Positions 1 to 9,377 of a stretch of DNA of 64,000 nucleotides are shown here, one piece after another. Position 1 is the first letter of the stretch; the number at the start of each line of letters is the position of its first letter. The notes beneath the pieces are model-generated. The model worked only from the letters and a program-made list of their open reading frames with translations. It did not search any database and was not told where the DNA came from. A program made the position numbers and the translations under genes. Source of the stretch: Actinacidiphila acidipaludis (lineage in GTDB: Bacteria > Actinomycetota > Actinomycetes > Streptomycetales > Streptomycetaceae); the NCBI RefSeq assembly GCF_019890725.1, contig NZ_JAINZZ010000002.1, positions 248,001-312,000 on the forward strand. The letters are read 5' to 3'.

Positions 1-1
1 G

Positions 2-445
2 TGGTGCGGCGCCCCGGTCAGCGCCAACGGCGCCTGCTACGAGGTGCGCGACCCACTCGACCTGGCGGTGGTGGCGGCCGCCTTGATGGGCGCCTGTTTC
101 GGCTTCCTGTGGTGGAACACCTCGCCGGCGAAGATCTTCATGGGCGACACCGGTTCGCTGGCGCTGGGCGGCGCGCTCGCCGGTCTGGCGATCCTGTCCC
201 GCACGGAGCTGCTGCTGGCCGTCCTCGGCGGCCTCTTCGTCCTCATCACCATGTCCGTGATCATCCAGGTCGGCTCCTTCCGCCTGACCGGCAAGCGGGT
301 CTTCCGGATGGCGCCGCTGCAGCACCACTTCGAGCTCAAGGGCTGGAGCGAGGTCCTGGTCGTCGTCAGGTTCTGGATCATCCAGGGCATGTGCATGGCG
401 CTGGGCCTGGGCGTCTTCTACGCCGCGTGGGTGGCCGCCTCGTGA
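2..445 (+). CDS. mraY: Phospho-N-acetylmuramoyl-pentapeptide-transferase, C-terminal part
   Basis: Only the last 147 codons are in the window; the gene begins upstream of base 1. MraY is an integral membrane enzyme that transfers phospho-MurNAc-pentapeptide to undecaprenyl phosphate, making lipid I. The visible part holds the family hallmarks: the catalytic loop [12 protein letters not shown], the [15 protein letters not shown] segment with its HHFE motif, and the terminal membrane helices. The stop codon overlaps the start of murD (GTGA), so the two are translationally coupled in the division and cell wall operon. Identity is clear. Confidence 0.95.
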   Translation, partial: WCGAPVSANGACYEVRDPLDLAVVAAALMGACFGFLWWNTSPAKIFMGDTGSLALGGALAGLAILSRTELLLAVLGGLFVLITMSVIIQVGSFRLTGKRVFRMAPLQHHFELKGWSEVLVVVRFWIIQGMCMALGLGVFYAAWVAAS

Positions 446-1917
446 CCGCCCCCGCGCAGGAACCGGAGGCAGCCGTGGACCTGAAGGACGTACGGGTCAC
501 CGTCGCCGGCCTCGGCGTCTCCGGGGTGCCCGCGGCCAAGGTCCTGCACGGTCTCGGCGCGCGGGTCACCGTGGTCAACGCCACAGCGGGCGACAAGCAG
601 CGGGCCGAGGCCGCCGAGCTGGAGGCGCTGGGTGTCAGCGTCCGCCTGGGCGACGGCGACACCCTGCCCGAAGGCACCGAGCTGGTCGTCACCACCCCCG
701 GCTGGAAGCCGTCCAGCCCGCTGTTCACCGCGGCCGCCGCGGCGGGCGTGGAGATCTGGGGCGACGTCGAGCTCGCCTGGCGGCTCAGGAAGCCCGGCGC
801 GGCGCCCTGGCTCGCGGTCACCGGCACGAACGGCAAGACCACCACCACCCGGATGCTCGCCGCGATCCTCGCCGCGGCCGGCCTGCGTACGGCGGCCGTC
901 GGCAACATCGGCGTCTCCCTGCTGGACGTGGTGCTCGGCGACGAGGAGTACGACGTGCTCGCCGTGGAGCTCTCCAGCTACCAGCTCCACTGGGCGCCCA
1001 GCATCCGGCCGCACTCCGCGGCCGTGCTCAACCTCGCGCCCGACCACCTCGACTGGCACGGCTCGATGGCCGCCTACGCCGCGGACAAGGGCCGGATCTA
1101 CCACGGCAACCAGGTCGCCTGCGTCTACAACACCGCGGACCCGGAGACCGAGCGGCTGGTGCGGGAGGCCGACGTCGAGGAGGGCTGCCGCGCCATCGGC
1201 TTCACCCTCCAGGCCCCGCGGCCGTCGGAGTTCGGCGTCGTCGACGGCATCCTCGTCGACCGGGCCTTCGTCGAGGACCGGGCGAACAACGCCCAGGAGC
1301 TCGCCGAGACCGGCGACGTCACGCCGCCGGCGCCGCACAACATCGCCAACGCGCTGGCCGCCGCCGCCCTCGCGCGCGCCTACGGAGTGCCGCCGGGCGC
1401 GGTCCGCGAGGGCCTGCGCGCCTTCACCCCCGACGCGCACCGCATCGCCGAGGTCGCCACCGTCGACGGCGTCACCTACGTCGACGACTCCAAGGCCACC
1501 AACACCCACGCCGCGGAGGCCTCGCTGGCCGCCTACCCGTCGATCGTGTGGCTGGCCGGCGGACTCGCCAAGGGCGCGGAGTTCGACGAGCTGGCCGCGC
1601 GGGCGGCCGGGCGGCTGCGCGCCGCCGTGCTGTTCGGCGCGGACCGCGCGCTGATCCGGGAAGCCCTCGCGCGACACGCGCCGCAGGTCCCGGTCACCGA
1701 GCTGGAACGGACCGACACTGGGGCGATGCCGGCCGCCGTCGCCATCGCCCAGGACCTGGCCCGGCCGGGCGACACGGTCCTGCTGGCGCCGGCCTGCGCG
1801 TCGATGGACATGTTCACCAACTACAACCAGCGCGGCGAGATGTTCGCGGACGCGGTGCGGGAGCTGGTCCGGGCATCGGCCGGCACCGCGGCCGGCGGAG
1901 GCCGGGCCGGGGACTAG
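442..1917 (+). CDS. murD: UDP-N-acetylmuramoylalanine--D-glutamate ligase
   Basis: MurD is the cytoplasmic ATP-dependent ligase that adds D-glutamate to UDP-MurNAc-L-Ala. The 491-residue product has the N-terminal nucleotide-binding fold ([17 protein letters not shown]), the Mur ligase P-loop GTNGKTTTT near residue 130, the [10 protein letters not shown] segment of the central domain, and the C-terminal [10 protein letters not shown] and [12 protein letters not shown] motifs. The GTG start at 442 is chosen because it overlaps the mraY stop; GTG 475 is a possible alternative. The reading frame is open far upstream, but that part only shadows mraY. Confidence 0.95.
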   Translation: MTAPAQEPEAAVDLKDVRVTVAGLGVSGVPAAKVLHGLGARVTVVNATAGDKQRAEAAELEALGVSVRLGDGDTLPEGTELVVTTPGWKPSSPLFTAAAAAGVEIWGDVELAWRLRKPGAAPWLAVTGTNGKTTTTRMLAAILAAAGLRTAAVGNIGVSLLDVVLGDEEYDVLAVELSSYQLHWAPSIRPHSAAVLNLAPDHLDWHGSMAAYAADKGRIYHGNQVACVYNTADPETERLVREADVEEGCRAIGFTLQAPRPSEFGVVDGILVDRAFVEDRANNAQELAETGDVTPPAPHNIANALAAAALARAYGVPPGAVREGLRAFTPDAHRIAEVATVDGVTYVDDSKATNTHAAEASLAAYPSIVWLAGGLAKGAEFDELAARAAGRLRAAVLFGADRALIREALARHAPQVPVTELERTDTGAMPAAVAIAQDLARPGDTVLLAPACASMDMFTNYNQRGEMFADAVRELVRASAGTAAGGGRAGD

Positions 1918-1960
1918 CGCACCCGGCGGGCGCGCGAGCAGCGCACGAAAGAGGGGGCGC

Positions 1961-3247
1961 ATGAGCGGCTACTCCGTCCGGTCGCGCGGAAGCGCGCTGC
2001 GCGGCGCGGCCCGCCTGCCGGGGCGGCTGCGCGCGGCGTGGGACCGGCCGCTGACCGCCTACTACGTCATCGTGGGCGCCGGCCTGCTGATCACCGTGCT
2101 GGGCCTGGTGATGGTGTACTCGGCCTCGCAGATCCAGGCGCTGCGGTACGGGCTGCCGTCGACGTTCTACTTCCGCAAGCAGTTGCTGGCGGTGGCCATC
2201 GGCGGGGTGCTGCTGTGGTTCGCCGCCCGCGCGCCGATCCGGCTGCACCGGGCGCTGGCCTATCCGCTGCTGCTGGGCGCGGTGTTCCTGATGTGCCTGG
2301 TCCAGGTGCCGGGGATAGGGCAGACGGTCAACGGCAACACCAACTGGCTGTCCATCGGCGGCCCGTTCCAGCTCCAGCCCAGCGAGTTCGGCAAGCTCGC
2401 CCTGGTGCTGTGGGGCGCCGACCTGCTCGCCCGCAAGAACGAGCGCCACCTGCTCGTGCAGTGGAAGCACCTGCTGGTGCCGCTGGTGCCGGTCACCGTG
2501 CTGCTGCTCGGGCTGATCATGCTGGGCGGCGACATGGGCACCACGATGATCCTCACCGCGGTGCTCTTCGGCATGTTGTGGCTCGCCGGCGCCCCCACCC
2601 GGCTGTTCGCCGGGGTGCTCGGCGGCGCGCTGGCGCTGGCGGCCCTGGCCATCGCGACCAGCCCCAACCGGATGGGCAGGCTGCACTGCATCGGGGCCAC
2701 CTCGCCGGGCGGCAACGACCAGTGCTGGCAGGCCGTGCACGGCATCTACGCGCTGGCGTCCGGCGGCTGGTTCGGCACCGGACTGGGGGCGAGTGTGGAG
2801 AAATGGGGTGAACTGCCCGAACCGCACACCGACTTCATCTTCGCCGTGACCGGGGAGGAACTGGGCCTGGCAGGGACGCTGTCGGTGCTCGCCCTCTTCG
2901 CGGCACTAGGCTACGCGGGTATCCGCGTGGCCGGTCGTACGGAAGACCCCTTCGTCAGGTTCGCAGCGGGTGGTGTGACCACCTGGATCACGGCTCAGGC
3001 CGTGATCAACATCGGTGCGGTGCTCGGCCTGCTGCCGATCGCCGGTGTCCCGCTCCCGCTGTTCTCCTACGGAGGGTCCGCCCTCCTGCCGACGATGTTC
3101 GCGATCGGGCTGCTGATCTCCTTCGCCAGGAACGAGCCCGCCGCGCGAGCGGCTCTGGCCGTGCGGGGCCGGAACAACTCCCTGACGGGAGTGCTGAGAC
3201 GGACGATGCGACGGCGCGCCAGACGGCGGCCGTCCGGAGAGCGGTGA
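1961..3247 (+). CDS. ftsW: Peptidoglycan glycosyltransferase / division protein FtsW
   Basis: FtsW belongs to the SEDS family and polymerises lipid II at the division septum together with a class B penicillin-binding protein. The 428-residue protein is polytopic, with about ten membrane segments after a basic N-terminus. It carries the family segments [23 protein letters not shown] and [17 protein letters not shown], and the [16 protein letters not shown] loop near the C-terminus. A purine-rich stretch (agaggg) precedes the ATG. The stop overlaps the murG start by GTGA. The cytoplasmic tail is short and arginine-rich. Confidence 0.95.
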   Translation: MSGYSVRSRGSALRGAARLPGRLRAAWDRPLTAYYVIVGAGLLITVLGLVMVYSASQIQALRYGLPSTFYFRKQLLAVAIGGVLLWFAARAPIRLHRALAYPLLLGAVFLMCLVQVPGIGQTVNGNTNWLSIGGPFQLQPSEFGKLALVLWGADLLARKNERHLLVQWKHLLVPLVPVTVLLLGLIMLGGDMGTTMILTAVLFGMLWLAGAPTRLFAGVLGGALALAALAIATSPNRMGRLHCIGATSPGGNDQCWQAVHGIYALASGGWFGTGLGASVEKWGELPEPHTDFIFAVTGEELGLAGTLSVLALFAALGYAGIRVAGRTEDPFVRFAAGGVTTWITAQAVINIGAVLGLLPIAGVPLPLFSYGGSALLPTMFAIGLLISFARNEPAARAALAVRGRNNSLTGVLRRTMRRRARRRPSGER

Positions 3248-4344
3248 ATTCGGTGCATGTCGTACTCGCCGGCGGGGGGACCGCCGGCCACATCGAGCCG
3301 GCGCTCGCGCTCGCCGATGCCCTGCGCAGGCAGGACCCCACCGTGGGCATCACGGCACTGGGCACCGAGAAGGGCCTGGAGACCAGGCTCGTGCCGGAAC
3401 GCGGCTACGAACTCGCGCTGATCCCGGCCGTGCCGCTGCCGCGGCGGCCCACCCCCGAACTGATCACCGTGCCCGGCCGGCTGCGCGGGACCATCAAGGC
3501 CGCCGAGCAGATCCTGGAACGCACCAAGGCCGACTGCGTCGTCGGGTTCGGCGGCTACGTCGCGCTCCCCGGCTACCTGGCCGCCAAGCGGCTGGGCGTG
3601 CCGATCGTCGTCCACGAGGCCAACGCCCGCCCCGGGCTGGCCAACAAGATCGGCTCGCGGTACGCGCACGCCGTCGCCGTCTCCACACCGGACAGCAAGC
3701 TGCGGGACGCCCGGTACATCGGCATCCCGCTGCGCCGCACCATCGCCACCCTCGACCGCGCGGCGGCCCGCCCCGAGGCGCGTCACGTCTTCGGCCTCGA
3801 CCAGAACCTGCCCACGCTGCTGGTGTCCGGCGGCTCGCAGGGCGCCCGGCGGCTCAACGAGGTGATCGCCACCGTCGCCCCGCGCATGCAGCAGTCCGGC
3901 ATCCAGATCCTGCACGCGGTGGGACCGAAGAACGAACTGCCTCGGTCCGACAACATGCCCGGCATGCCGCCGTACCGCCCGGTGCCCTATCTGGACCGGA
4001 TGGACCTGGCCTACGCCGCCGCCGACATGATGCTGTGCCGGGCCGGCGCGATGACCGTCGCCGAACTGTCCGCGGTCGGGCTGCCCGCCGCCTACGTGCC
4101 GCTGCCGATCGGCAACGGCGAGCAGCGGCTCAACGCCCAGCCGGTGGTCAAGGCCGGCGGCGGACTGCTGGTCGACGACGCCGAACTCACCCCGGAGTGG
4201 GTGCTCGGCAACGTGCTGCCCGTGCTCACCGATCCGCACCGGCTGTACGCGATGTCCCGCGCCGCCGCCGAGTTCGGCCGCCGCGACGCGGACGAGCTGC
4301 TGGTGTCCATGGTGTACGAGGCGGTCTCCGCCCGCCGGAAGTGA
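3244..4344 (+). CDS. murG: UDP-GlcNAc--lipid I N-acetylglucosaminyltransferase
   Basis: MurG is a peripheral membrane GT28 enzyme that converts lipid I to lipid II. The 366-residue protein begins with the glycine-rich loop [18 protein letters not shown], has [17 protein letters not shown] in the N-terminal domain, and the donor-site segments [15 protein letters not shown] and [11 protein letters not shown] in the C-terminal domain. The GTG start overlaps the ftsW stop. murC, which often follows murG in other bacteria, is not present here; that is normal for Streptomyces. Confidence 0.95.
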   Translation: MNSVHVVLAGGGTAGHIEPALALADALRRQDPTVGITALGTEKGLETRLVPERGYELALIPAVPLPRRPTPELITVPGRLRGTIKAAEQILERTKADCVVGFGGYVALPGYLAAKRLGVPIVVHEANARPGLANKIGSRYAHAVAVSTPDSKLRDARYIGIPLRRTIATLDRAAARPEARHVFGLDQNLPTLLVSGGSQGARRLNEVIATVAPRMQQSGIQILHAVGPKNELPRSDNMPGMPPYRPVPYLDRMDLAYAAADMMLCRAGAMTVAELSAVGLPAAYVPLPIGNGEQRLNAQPVVKAGGGLLVDDAELTPEWVLGNVLPVLTDPHRLYAMSRAAAEFGRRDADELLVSMVYEAVSARRK

Positions 4345-4419
4345 CCGCGGACGCTCCGCGGGACGCCCGCCGGCGATGGCGCGCCGGGGGAACGGGTCCC
4401 GCGGAGTTCCCCGCCGGGG

Positions 4420-4432
4420 CTGGCACGATGGG
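4420..4432 (+). promoter_or_regulatory. CTGGCACGATGG motif, copy 1
   Basis: CTGGCACGATGGG lies 61 bases before the ftsQ start, in the 148-base murG-ftsQ gap. The same 12 bases recur before two unrelated genes (20728 and 30409), always between genes. The role is unknown; an extended -10 element is one possibility, but no matching -35 box sits at a normal distance. Confidence 0.4.
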
Positions 4433-4492
4433 TGATACAGCGACACGAGGCGAGCGGCCCGGCTCCGCGGCCGTCGACGTGGGGAGGCAGCG

Positions 4493-5296
4493 GTGACCGG
4501 AACGCAGGCCGCGGCGCGGCGCACCGGCCCCGCGGGCGCGCCCCCGCCCGCCCGAGGCGGGCGGCCGCGGATCAGGATCACCCCGCCCTCGCGCCGGACT
4601 TCGCTGATCGTGCTGGTGCTGCTCACCGTGCTGGGCGGCGGCACGACCTGGGCGGTGTACGGGTCCGGCTGGTTCCGGGCGACCAAGGTGACGGTGCGCG
4701 GCGAACGGGTGCTGACGGAGGCGCAGATCGAACAGGCGGCGGCCGTGCCGCTGGGCGGTCCGCTGGCCTCGGTCGACACCGGCGCCGTCCGCGAGCGGCT
4801 GCTGACCGCGCTGCCGCGCCTCGCACGGGTGGACGTCGCCCGCTCGTGGCCGCACACCGTGACCGTGACGGTGACCGAACGCGTTCCTTCCGCGGTGCTG
4901 CAGAACGGCCGGAAGTTCACCGAAGTCGACCGTGACGGTGTGCGGTTCGCGACCGTCGACCGCGCCCCGGCCGGTGTTCCGCTGGTGCGGTTGACGCCCG
5001 ACGCCTCAGGGGCCGCGGCCAGTCTGCGGGTGTTCGGCACCAGCCGGCTGCTGCAGTCCGCGATCGCGGTCTCCCGTGATCTCCCGGACGCGCTGCACGG
5101 CCGGGCGACGGCGATCCGGGTGCGTTCCTTCGACGGCATCAGCGTCGAACTCACGGGCGGGCGTGACGTGATGTGGGGGAGCGCGGAACAGGGCGCGTTC
5201 AAGGCGTCGGTGCTCACCGCACTGATGAAGGCGGAGCCGCACGCGACGCACTACGACGTCAGTGCGCCCAGCGCACCTGCGGCTTCGGGGAGTTGA
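4493..5296 (+). CDS. ftsQ: Cell division protein FtsQ/DivIB
   Basis: This is a bitopic divisome protein that links early and late division proteins outside the membrane. The 267-residue product has a basic cytoplasmic N-terminus (about 1-35), one membrane helix (about 37-58), then a POTRA domain beginning FRATKVTVRGERVLTEAQI and an FtsQ/DivIB domain with the conserved ARVDVARSWPHTVTVTVTERVP segment. GTG 4493 follows a GGGGAGGCAG ribosome binding site. It lies between murG and ftsZ, its usual place in Streptomyces. Confidence 0.93.
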   Translation: MTGTQAAARRTGPAGAPPPARGGRPRIRITPPSRRTSLIVLVLLTVLGGGTTWAVYGSGWFRATKVTVRGERVLTEAQIEQAAAVPLGGPLASVDTGAVRERLLTALPRLARVDVARSWPHTVTVTVTERVPSAVLQNGRKFTEVDRDGVRFATVDRAPAGVPLVRLTPDASGAAASLRVFGTSRLLQSAIAVSRDLPDALHGRATAIRVRSFDGISVELTGGRDVMWGSAEQGAFKASVLTALMKAEPHATHYDVSAPSAPAASGS

Positions 5297-5398
5297 CGCC
5301 CCCTCGGGCAGTGCCGCCACGGGGTCCGACCCCTGGCGGGACGGAGGACGGCGTGATCACATAGGGTGAAAAGAAAAACGGGAGGTTCGGCGTGTTCG

Positions 5399-5428
5399 TT
5401 GAACCATCACCGCTTGTCGACTTAGTGT
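5399..5428 (+). promoter_or_regulatory. Candidate ftsZ promoter
   Basis: TTGAAC (5399-5404) and TAGTGT (5423-5428) are separated by 18 bases in the 262-base ftsQ-ftsZ gap. Streptomyces ftsZ is known to have several promoters here, one of them sporulation-linked; which of these this pair corresponds to cannot be told from sequence. Confidence 0.5.
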
Positions 5429-5464
5429 CTCGTCCCAAAGGAACACGGGGACAGACATACTGGT

Positions 5465-5489
5465 AACCCTAAACCTCAGGGTTAGGGTT
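5465..5489. promoter_or_regulatory. Near-palindrome in the ftsZ leader
   Basis: AACCCTAAACC, a three-base spacer and GGGTTAGGGTT form 11-base arms with one mismatch, about 70 bases before the ftsZ start. Its AT content stands out from the surroundings. It could be an operator or a leader hairpin; I recall similar sequence before ftsZ in other Streptomyces. Confidence 0.5.
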
Positions 5490-5558
5490 CGGAACGGCAA
5501 CGGCGAACGCACCGACCGTCCCACCCGGATTCGTAACTCGAGGCGAGAGGCCTTCGAC

Positions 5559-6773
5559 GTGGCAGCACCGCAGAACTACCTCGCAGTCATCAAGGTCGTC
5601 GGCATCGGCGGCGGTGGCGTCAACGCCATCAACAGGATGATCGAGGTCGGTCTCAAGGGCGTCGAGTTCATCGCGATCAACACCGATGCGCAGGCTCTGC
5701 TGATGAGCGACGCCGACGTCAAGCTCGACGTCGGCCGTGAGCTGACGCGCGGGCTCGGCGCCGGGGCCAACCCGGACGTCGGCCGCAAGGCCGCCGAGGA
5801 CCACCGCGAGGAGATCGAAGAGGTGCTCAAGGGCGCCGACATGGTCTTCGTCACCGCGGGCGAGGGCGGCGGCACCGGCACCGGCGGCGCGCCCGTCGTG
5901 GCCAACATCGCCCGCTCGCTCGGCGCGCTGACCATCGGCGTGGTCACCCGGCCCTTCACCTTCGAGGGCCGCCGCCGCGCCAACCAGGCCGAGGACGGCA
6001 TCGCCGGCCTGCGGGAGAACGTCGACACCCTGATCGTCATCCCCAACGACCGGCTGCTGTCCATCTCGGACCGCCAGGTCAGCGTGCTCGACGCGTTCCG
6101 CTCGGCCGACCAGGTGCTGCTCTCCGGTGTGCAGGGCATCACCGACCTGATCACCACGCCGGGCCTGATCAACCTCGACTTCGCCGACGTGAAGTCCGTG
6201 ATGTCCGAGGCCGGTTCGGCCCTCATGGGCATCGGCTCGGCGCGCGGCGACGACCGGGCGGTGGCCGCCGCCGAGATGGCCATCTCCTCGCCGCTGCTTG
6301 AGGCGTCGATCGACGGCGCCCGCGGCGTGCTGCTCTCCATCTCCGGCGGCTCCGACCTCGGCCTCTTCGAGATCAACGAGGCCGCCCAGCTGGTCAGCGA
6401 GGCCGCCCACCCGGAGGCCAACATCATCTTCGGCGCGGTCATCGACGACGCGCTCGGCGACGAGGTGCGGGTCACCGTCATCGCCGCGGGCTTCGACGGC
6501 GGGCAGCCGCCGACCAAGGGCAACCGCGACAAGGCGCTCGGCGGCTACGCCTCGCGCGACGACGCGTCGGTGCCGCGGAGCGACAGCCCGCGCCCCTCCT
6601 CGTCCTTCAACGGCCTCGGCAGCATCCCGCCGGCCCCGGTCGAGCGGGACCCGGAGCCGGCGCCGGTCGCCGAGACCCCGGTGACGCCGCCGTCCATCCC
6701 GCCGATCGTGCCCCCGGCCCGCCCGTACCAGGACTCGGCCGAAGAGCTCGACGTCCCCGACTTCCTGAAGTGA
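5559..6773 (+). CDS. ftsZ: Tubulin-like cell division GTPase FtsZ
   Basis: FtsZ polymerises into the Z-ring and, in Streptomyces, the ladders of sporulation septa. The 404-residue protein has the N-terminal [14 protein letters not shown] segment, the tubulin signature [13 protein letters not shown], the synergy-loop region [20 protein letters not shown], a Pro/Ser-rich linker (about 325-385) and the conserved C-terminal tail [10 protein letters not shown] that binds partners such as SepF. GTG 5559 follows a GCGAGAGG ribosome binding site. The long leader carries promoter-like and palindromic elements. Confidence 0.98.
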   Translation: MAAPQNYLAVIKVVGIGGGGVNAINRMIEVGLKGVEFIAINTDAQALLMSDADVKLDVGRELTRGLGAGANPDVGRKAAEDHREEIEEVLKGADMVFVTAGEGGGTGTGGAPVVANIARSLGALTIGVVTRPFTFEGRRRANQAEDGIAGLRENVDTLIVIPNDRLLSISDRQVSVLDAFRSADQVLLSGVQGITDLITTPGLINLDFADVKSVMSEAGSALMGIGSARGDDRAVAAAEMAISSPLLEASIDGARGVLLSISGGSDLGLFEINEAAQLVSEAAHPEANIIFGAVIDDALGDEVRVTVIAAGFDGGQPPTKGNRDKALGGYASRDDASVPRSDSPRPSSSFNGLGSIPPAPVERDPEPAPVAETPVTPPSIPPIVPPARPYQDSAEELDVPDFLK

Positions 6774-6783
6774 CCGCCCGGCA

Positions 6784-7521
6784 GTGATAGGGCACAGCAC
6801 GGCAGTGGACGGCGCACACTTCGCCTTCACCGACAGGTGGGGCGGCGTGAGCGCCGTTCCGTATGACAGCCTCAACCTCGGCGGCGCGGTCGGTGACGAC
6901 CCCGCGGCCGTCCACGCCAACCGCGCCCGCGCCGCCGAGGCGCTCGGCCGCGACCCGGAGCGCGTGGTCTGGATGAACCAGGTGCACGGCCGGGACACCG
7001 CGGTCGTCGACCGGCCGTGGGGCCGGGACCCGGTGCCCGCGGTGGACGCGATCGTCACCACCCGCGCCGACCTCACGCTCGCCGTGCTCACCGCCGACTG
7101 CGTGCCGGTGCTGCTCGCCGACCCGGTGGCCGGGGTGGCCGCCGCCGCGCACGCCGGCCGGCCCGGACTCGTCGCCGGGGTCGTGCCCGCGGCCGTCGAG
7201 GCGATGACCGCGCAGGGCGCTCGGCCCGAGCGGATCACCGCCGTCATCGGCCCCTCGGTCTGCGGCAAGTGCTACGAGGTGCCCGCGGCCATGCGCGACG
7301 CGGTGGCCGCGGTCGTACCGGAGGCGTTCGCCGCCACCAGCTGGGGCACACCGGCGGTGGACGTGGGCGCCGGGGTGCGCGCGCAGCTCGCGCACGCCGG
7401 GGTGCGGATCGCCGACGCGCCCTCGGTCTGCACCCTGGAGTCCCCCGACCACTTCTCCTACCGTCGCGACTCCGTCACCGGACGGCTCGCGGGCTATGTC
7501 TGGCTGGACGGAACCGCGTGA
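6784..7521 (+). CDS. pgeF: PgeF/YfiH multicopper-oxidase-like protein, peptidoglycan editing factor
   Basis: Members of the PgeF/YfiH (DUF152) family were first described as polyphenol oxidases or laccases; in E. coli PgeF keeps L-Ser from replacing L-Ala in peptidoglycan precursors. The 245-residue product shows VVWMNQVHGRD, TADCVPVLLADP, the histidine in AAAHAGRPGLVAG and the GPSVCGKCYEVP motif with its cysteines. GTG 6784 lies ten bases after the ftsZ stop. It sits between ftsZ and yggS, its standard position in actinomycetes, which fits a cell wall role. Confidence 0.85.
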   Translation: MIGHSTAVDGAHFAFTDRWGGVSAVPYDSLNLGGAVGDDPAAVHANRARAAEALGRDPERVVWMNQVHGRDTAVVDRPWGRDPVPAVDAIVTTRADLTLAVLTADCVPVLLADPVAGVAAAAHAGRPGLVAGVVPAAVEAMTAQGARPERITAVIGPSVCGKCYEVPAAMRDAVAAVVPEAFAATSWGTPAVDVGAGVRAQLAHAGVRIADAPSVCTLESPDHFSYRRDSVTGRLAGYVWLDGTA

Positions 7522-8261
7522 ACCACACTGCTGCCTCCGGCAGTTCGGACAGAAGTGATCAACTCCGGGCAAATCTGGCGCAGGTGGAGGAGCGGATCGC
7601 CGTTGCCTGCCGCGCGGCCGGCCGGGACCGCGGGGACGTCACCCTGATCGTGGTCACCAAGACCTATCCGGCCTCCGACGTGCGGCTGCTGGCCGGACTC
7701 GGGGTGCGGAACGTCGCGGAGAACCGCGACCAGGAGGCCGAGGCCAAAGCCGCCGAGTCCGCCGATCTGCCGCTCAGCTGGCACTTCGTGGGCCAGTTGC
7801 AGACCAACAAGGCGCGCTCGGTGGTCGGTTACGCTGATCATGTGCACTCCGTCGACCGGCTCCGGCTGGTCGGCGCGCTGTCCCGAGCGGCCACCGCCGA
7901 GGGACGGCAGGTCGGTTGCCTCGTCCAGGTCGCACTGGACGCGGAGTCGGGAGCGCAGGGCGAACGCGGCGGAGTCGCACCCGACGCGGTCGGCGCGCTC
8001 GCGGACGCCGTGGCGGAGGCCGAGGGTCTCCGGCTGGACGGACTGATGACCGTAGCACCGCTCGCCGGCGGCTATGCGGGCCAACCCCGCGCTGCCTTCG
8101 ATCGGTTGATGGAAATCTCATCCCGCCTGCGCGAGACCCATCCGGCTGCGAACATGGTCTCGGCAGGGATGAGCCAGGACCTCGAGGAAGCGGTGGCGGC
8201 CGGAGCGACACATGTCCGCGTCGGTACGGCGGTACTCGGAGTCCGTGCACGGCTCCGGTAA
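7518..8261 (+). CDS. yggS: YggS/PROSC-type pyridoxal phosphate homeostasis protein
   Basis: This is a single-domain fold-type III PLP-binding protein without a known catalytic reaction; the family buffers PLP and affects amino acid pools. The 247-residue product has the PLP lysine region [47 protein letters not shown] and the phosphate-binding end [12 protein letters not shown] and VRVGTAVLG. The GTG start overlaps the pgeF stop (GTGA). It has an unusually Ser/Asn-rich first 15 residues. The frame is open further upstream but that part shadows pgeF. Confidence 0.9.
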   Translation: MNHTAASGSSDRSDQLRANLAQVEERIAVACRAAGRDRGDVTLIVVTKTYPASDVRLLAGLGVRNVAENRDQEAEAKAAESADLPLSWHFVGQLQTNKARSVVGYADHVHSVDRLRLVGALSRAATAEGRQVGCLVQVALDAESGAQGERGGVAPDAVGALADAVAEAEGLRLDGLMTVAPLAGGYAGQPRAAFDRLMEISSRLRETHPAANMVSAGMSQDLEEAVAAGATHVRVGTAVLGVRARLR

Positions 8262-8355
8262 CGTCACCAAACAAGTCGGACCACAGCACAAATATGGTGT
8301 GGCGGCCGTCCGACAGGCGGCCGAGGACGGCAACCCCGCTGAGAGGACGCAGAGC

Positions 8356-8979
8356 ATGGCCGGCGCGATGCGCAAAATGGCGGTCTACCTCGGCCTCGTG
8401 GAGGACGACGGATACGACGGCCCGGGCTTCGATCCCGACGACGAGTTCGAGCCCGAGATCGCGACTCCGGCCGGCGGCCGGGCGGTCCCGGAGCCCGAGC
8501 GCACGGCTCCGCGCCGCCCGCTGCCCCAGCACGTGCCGCCGAGCCAGCACCAGCCGCCGCAGGACGAACCGCCCCGGCTCGTCCACGCGCCGGCACCCCG
8601 TGAACCCCGGATCGCCCCAGTGGCATCCATCACACCCGAACGTCACAGCCTGGAGAAGAACGCACCCGTGATCATGCCCAAGGTCGTGTCCGAGCGCGAG
8701 CCGTACCGGATCACGACACTGCACCCCCGGACGTACAACGAAGCCCGTACCATCGGGGAACACTTCCGTGAGGGCACGCCGGTGATCATGAACTTGACGG
8801 AGATGGACGACACGGATGCGAAGCGACTTGTCGACTTCGCGGCGGGTCTCGTCTTCGGCCTGCACGGGAGCATCGAGCGGGTGACGCAGAAGGTGTTTCT
8901 GCTCTCGCCTGCTAACGTCGATGTCACGGCGGAGGACAAAGCCCGGATCGCCGAGGGCGGGTTCTTCAACCAGAGCTGA
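8356..8979 (+). CDS. sepF: Cell division protein SepF
   Basis: SepF is a membrane-binding FtsZ anchor that bundles FtsZ filaments. The 207-residue product starts with the conserved amphipathic segment [17 protein letters not shown], followed by an acidic and proline-rich linker (about 20-105) and the SepF core (about 112-200) with [19 protein letters not shown] and [23 protein letters not shown] 8356 is chosen over an in-frame ATG at 8212 because it gives the conserved N-terminus and follows a GAGAGGACGC ribosome binding site. Confidence 0.93.
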   Translation: MAGAMRKMAVYLGLVEDDGYDGPGFDPDDEFEPEIATPAGGRAVPEPERTAPRRPLPQHVPPSQHQPPQDEPPRLVHAPAPREPRIAPVASITPERHSLEKNAPVIMPKVVSEREPYRITTLHPRTYNEARTIGEHFREGTPVIMNLTEMDDTDAKRLVDFAAGLVFGLHGSIERVTQKVFLLSPANVDVTAEDKARIAEGGFFNQS

Positions 8980-9043
8980 GCGATACGCAACCGCAGGACC
9001 GGCCGACAGGCCGCTGACGAGCAAGGGGAGAGGGAAGCGCGAG

Positions 9044-9331
9044 ATGAACGTCGCACTCCAGGTGCTGTACATCGCGCTGTACTGCTTCCTTGCCGTCCTC
9101 ATTTTCCGGTTGGTGATGGATTGGGTCTTCCAGTTCGCCCGTTCATGGCATCCTGGGAAGGCCATGGTGGTGGTTCTGGAAGGCACCTACACTGTCACCG
9201 ATCCGCCACTCAAGCTTCTGCGGCGGTTCATTCCGCCGCTACGTCTCGGGGGCGTGGCGCTCGACCTGTCCTTCTTCGTATTGATGATCATCGTGTACAT
9301 CCTGATCTCCGTCGTCGGGGGCTTGATGTGA
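9044..9331 (+). CDS. YggT family membrane protein
   Basis: This is a 95-residue protein with two hydrophobic segments, near residues 5-27 and 72-93, separated by a basic loop with the family motif PPLKLLRRFIPPLR. YggT-family proteins are inner membrane proteins of uncertain function, linked in some bacteria to osmotic tolerance and to division-gene neighbourhoods. ATG 9044 follows an AGGGGAGAGGG ribosome binding site. It lies 64 bases after sepF and 46 before divIVA, a conserved arrangement in actinobacteria that suggests a role at the envelope. Confidence 0.88.
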   Translation: MNVALQVLYIALYCFLAVLIFRLVMDWVFQFARSWHPGKAMVVVLEGTYTVTDPPLKLLRRFIPPLRLGGVALDLSFFVLMIIVYILISVVGGLM

Positions 9332-9377
9332 ACGGTGTGGGCTCCCGATATGTCGACGATCACGTTGAGGTGAAGAG

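Noticed and set aside
4345..4492. murC expected after murG
   Set aside because: The 148-base gap has no coding capacity for murC; in Streptomyces murC is normally elsewhere, so this is not a deletion specific to this strain.
3067..5217. Minus-strand open frame of 716 codons opposite murG and ftsQ
   Set aside because: It crosses two real genes and a gap, and its translation has no recognisable domain.
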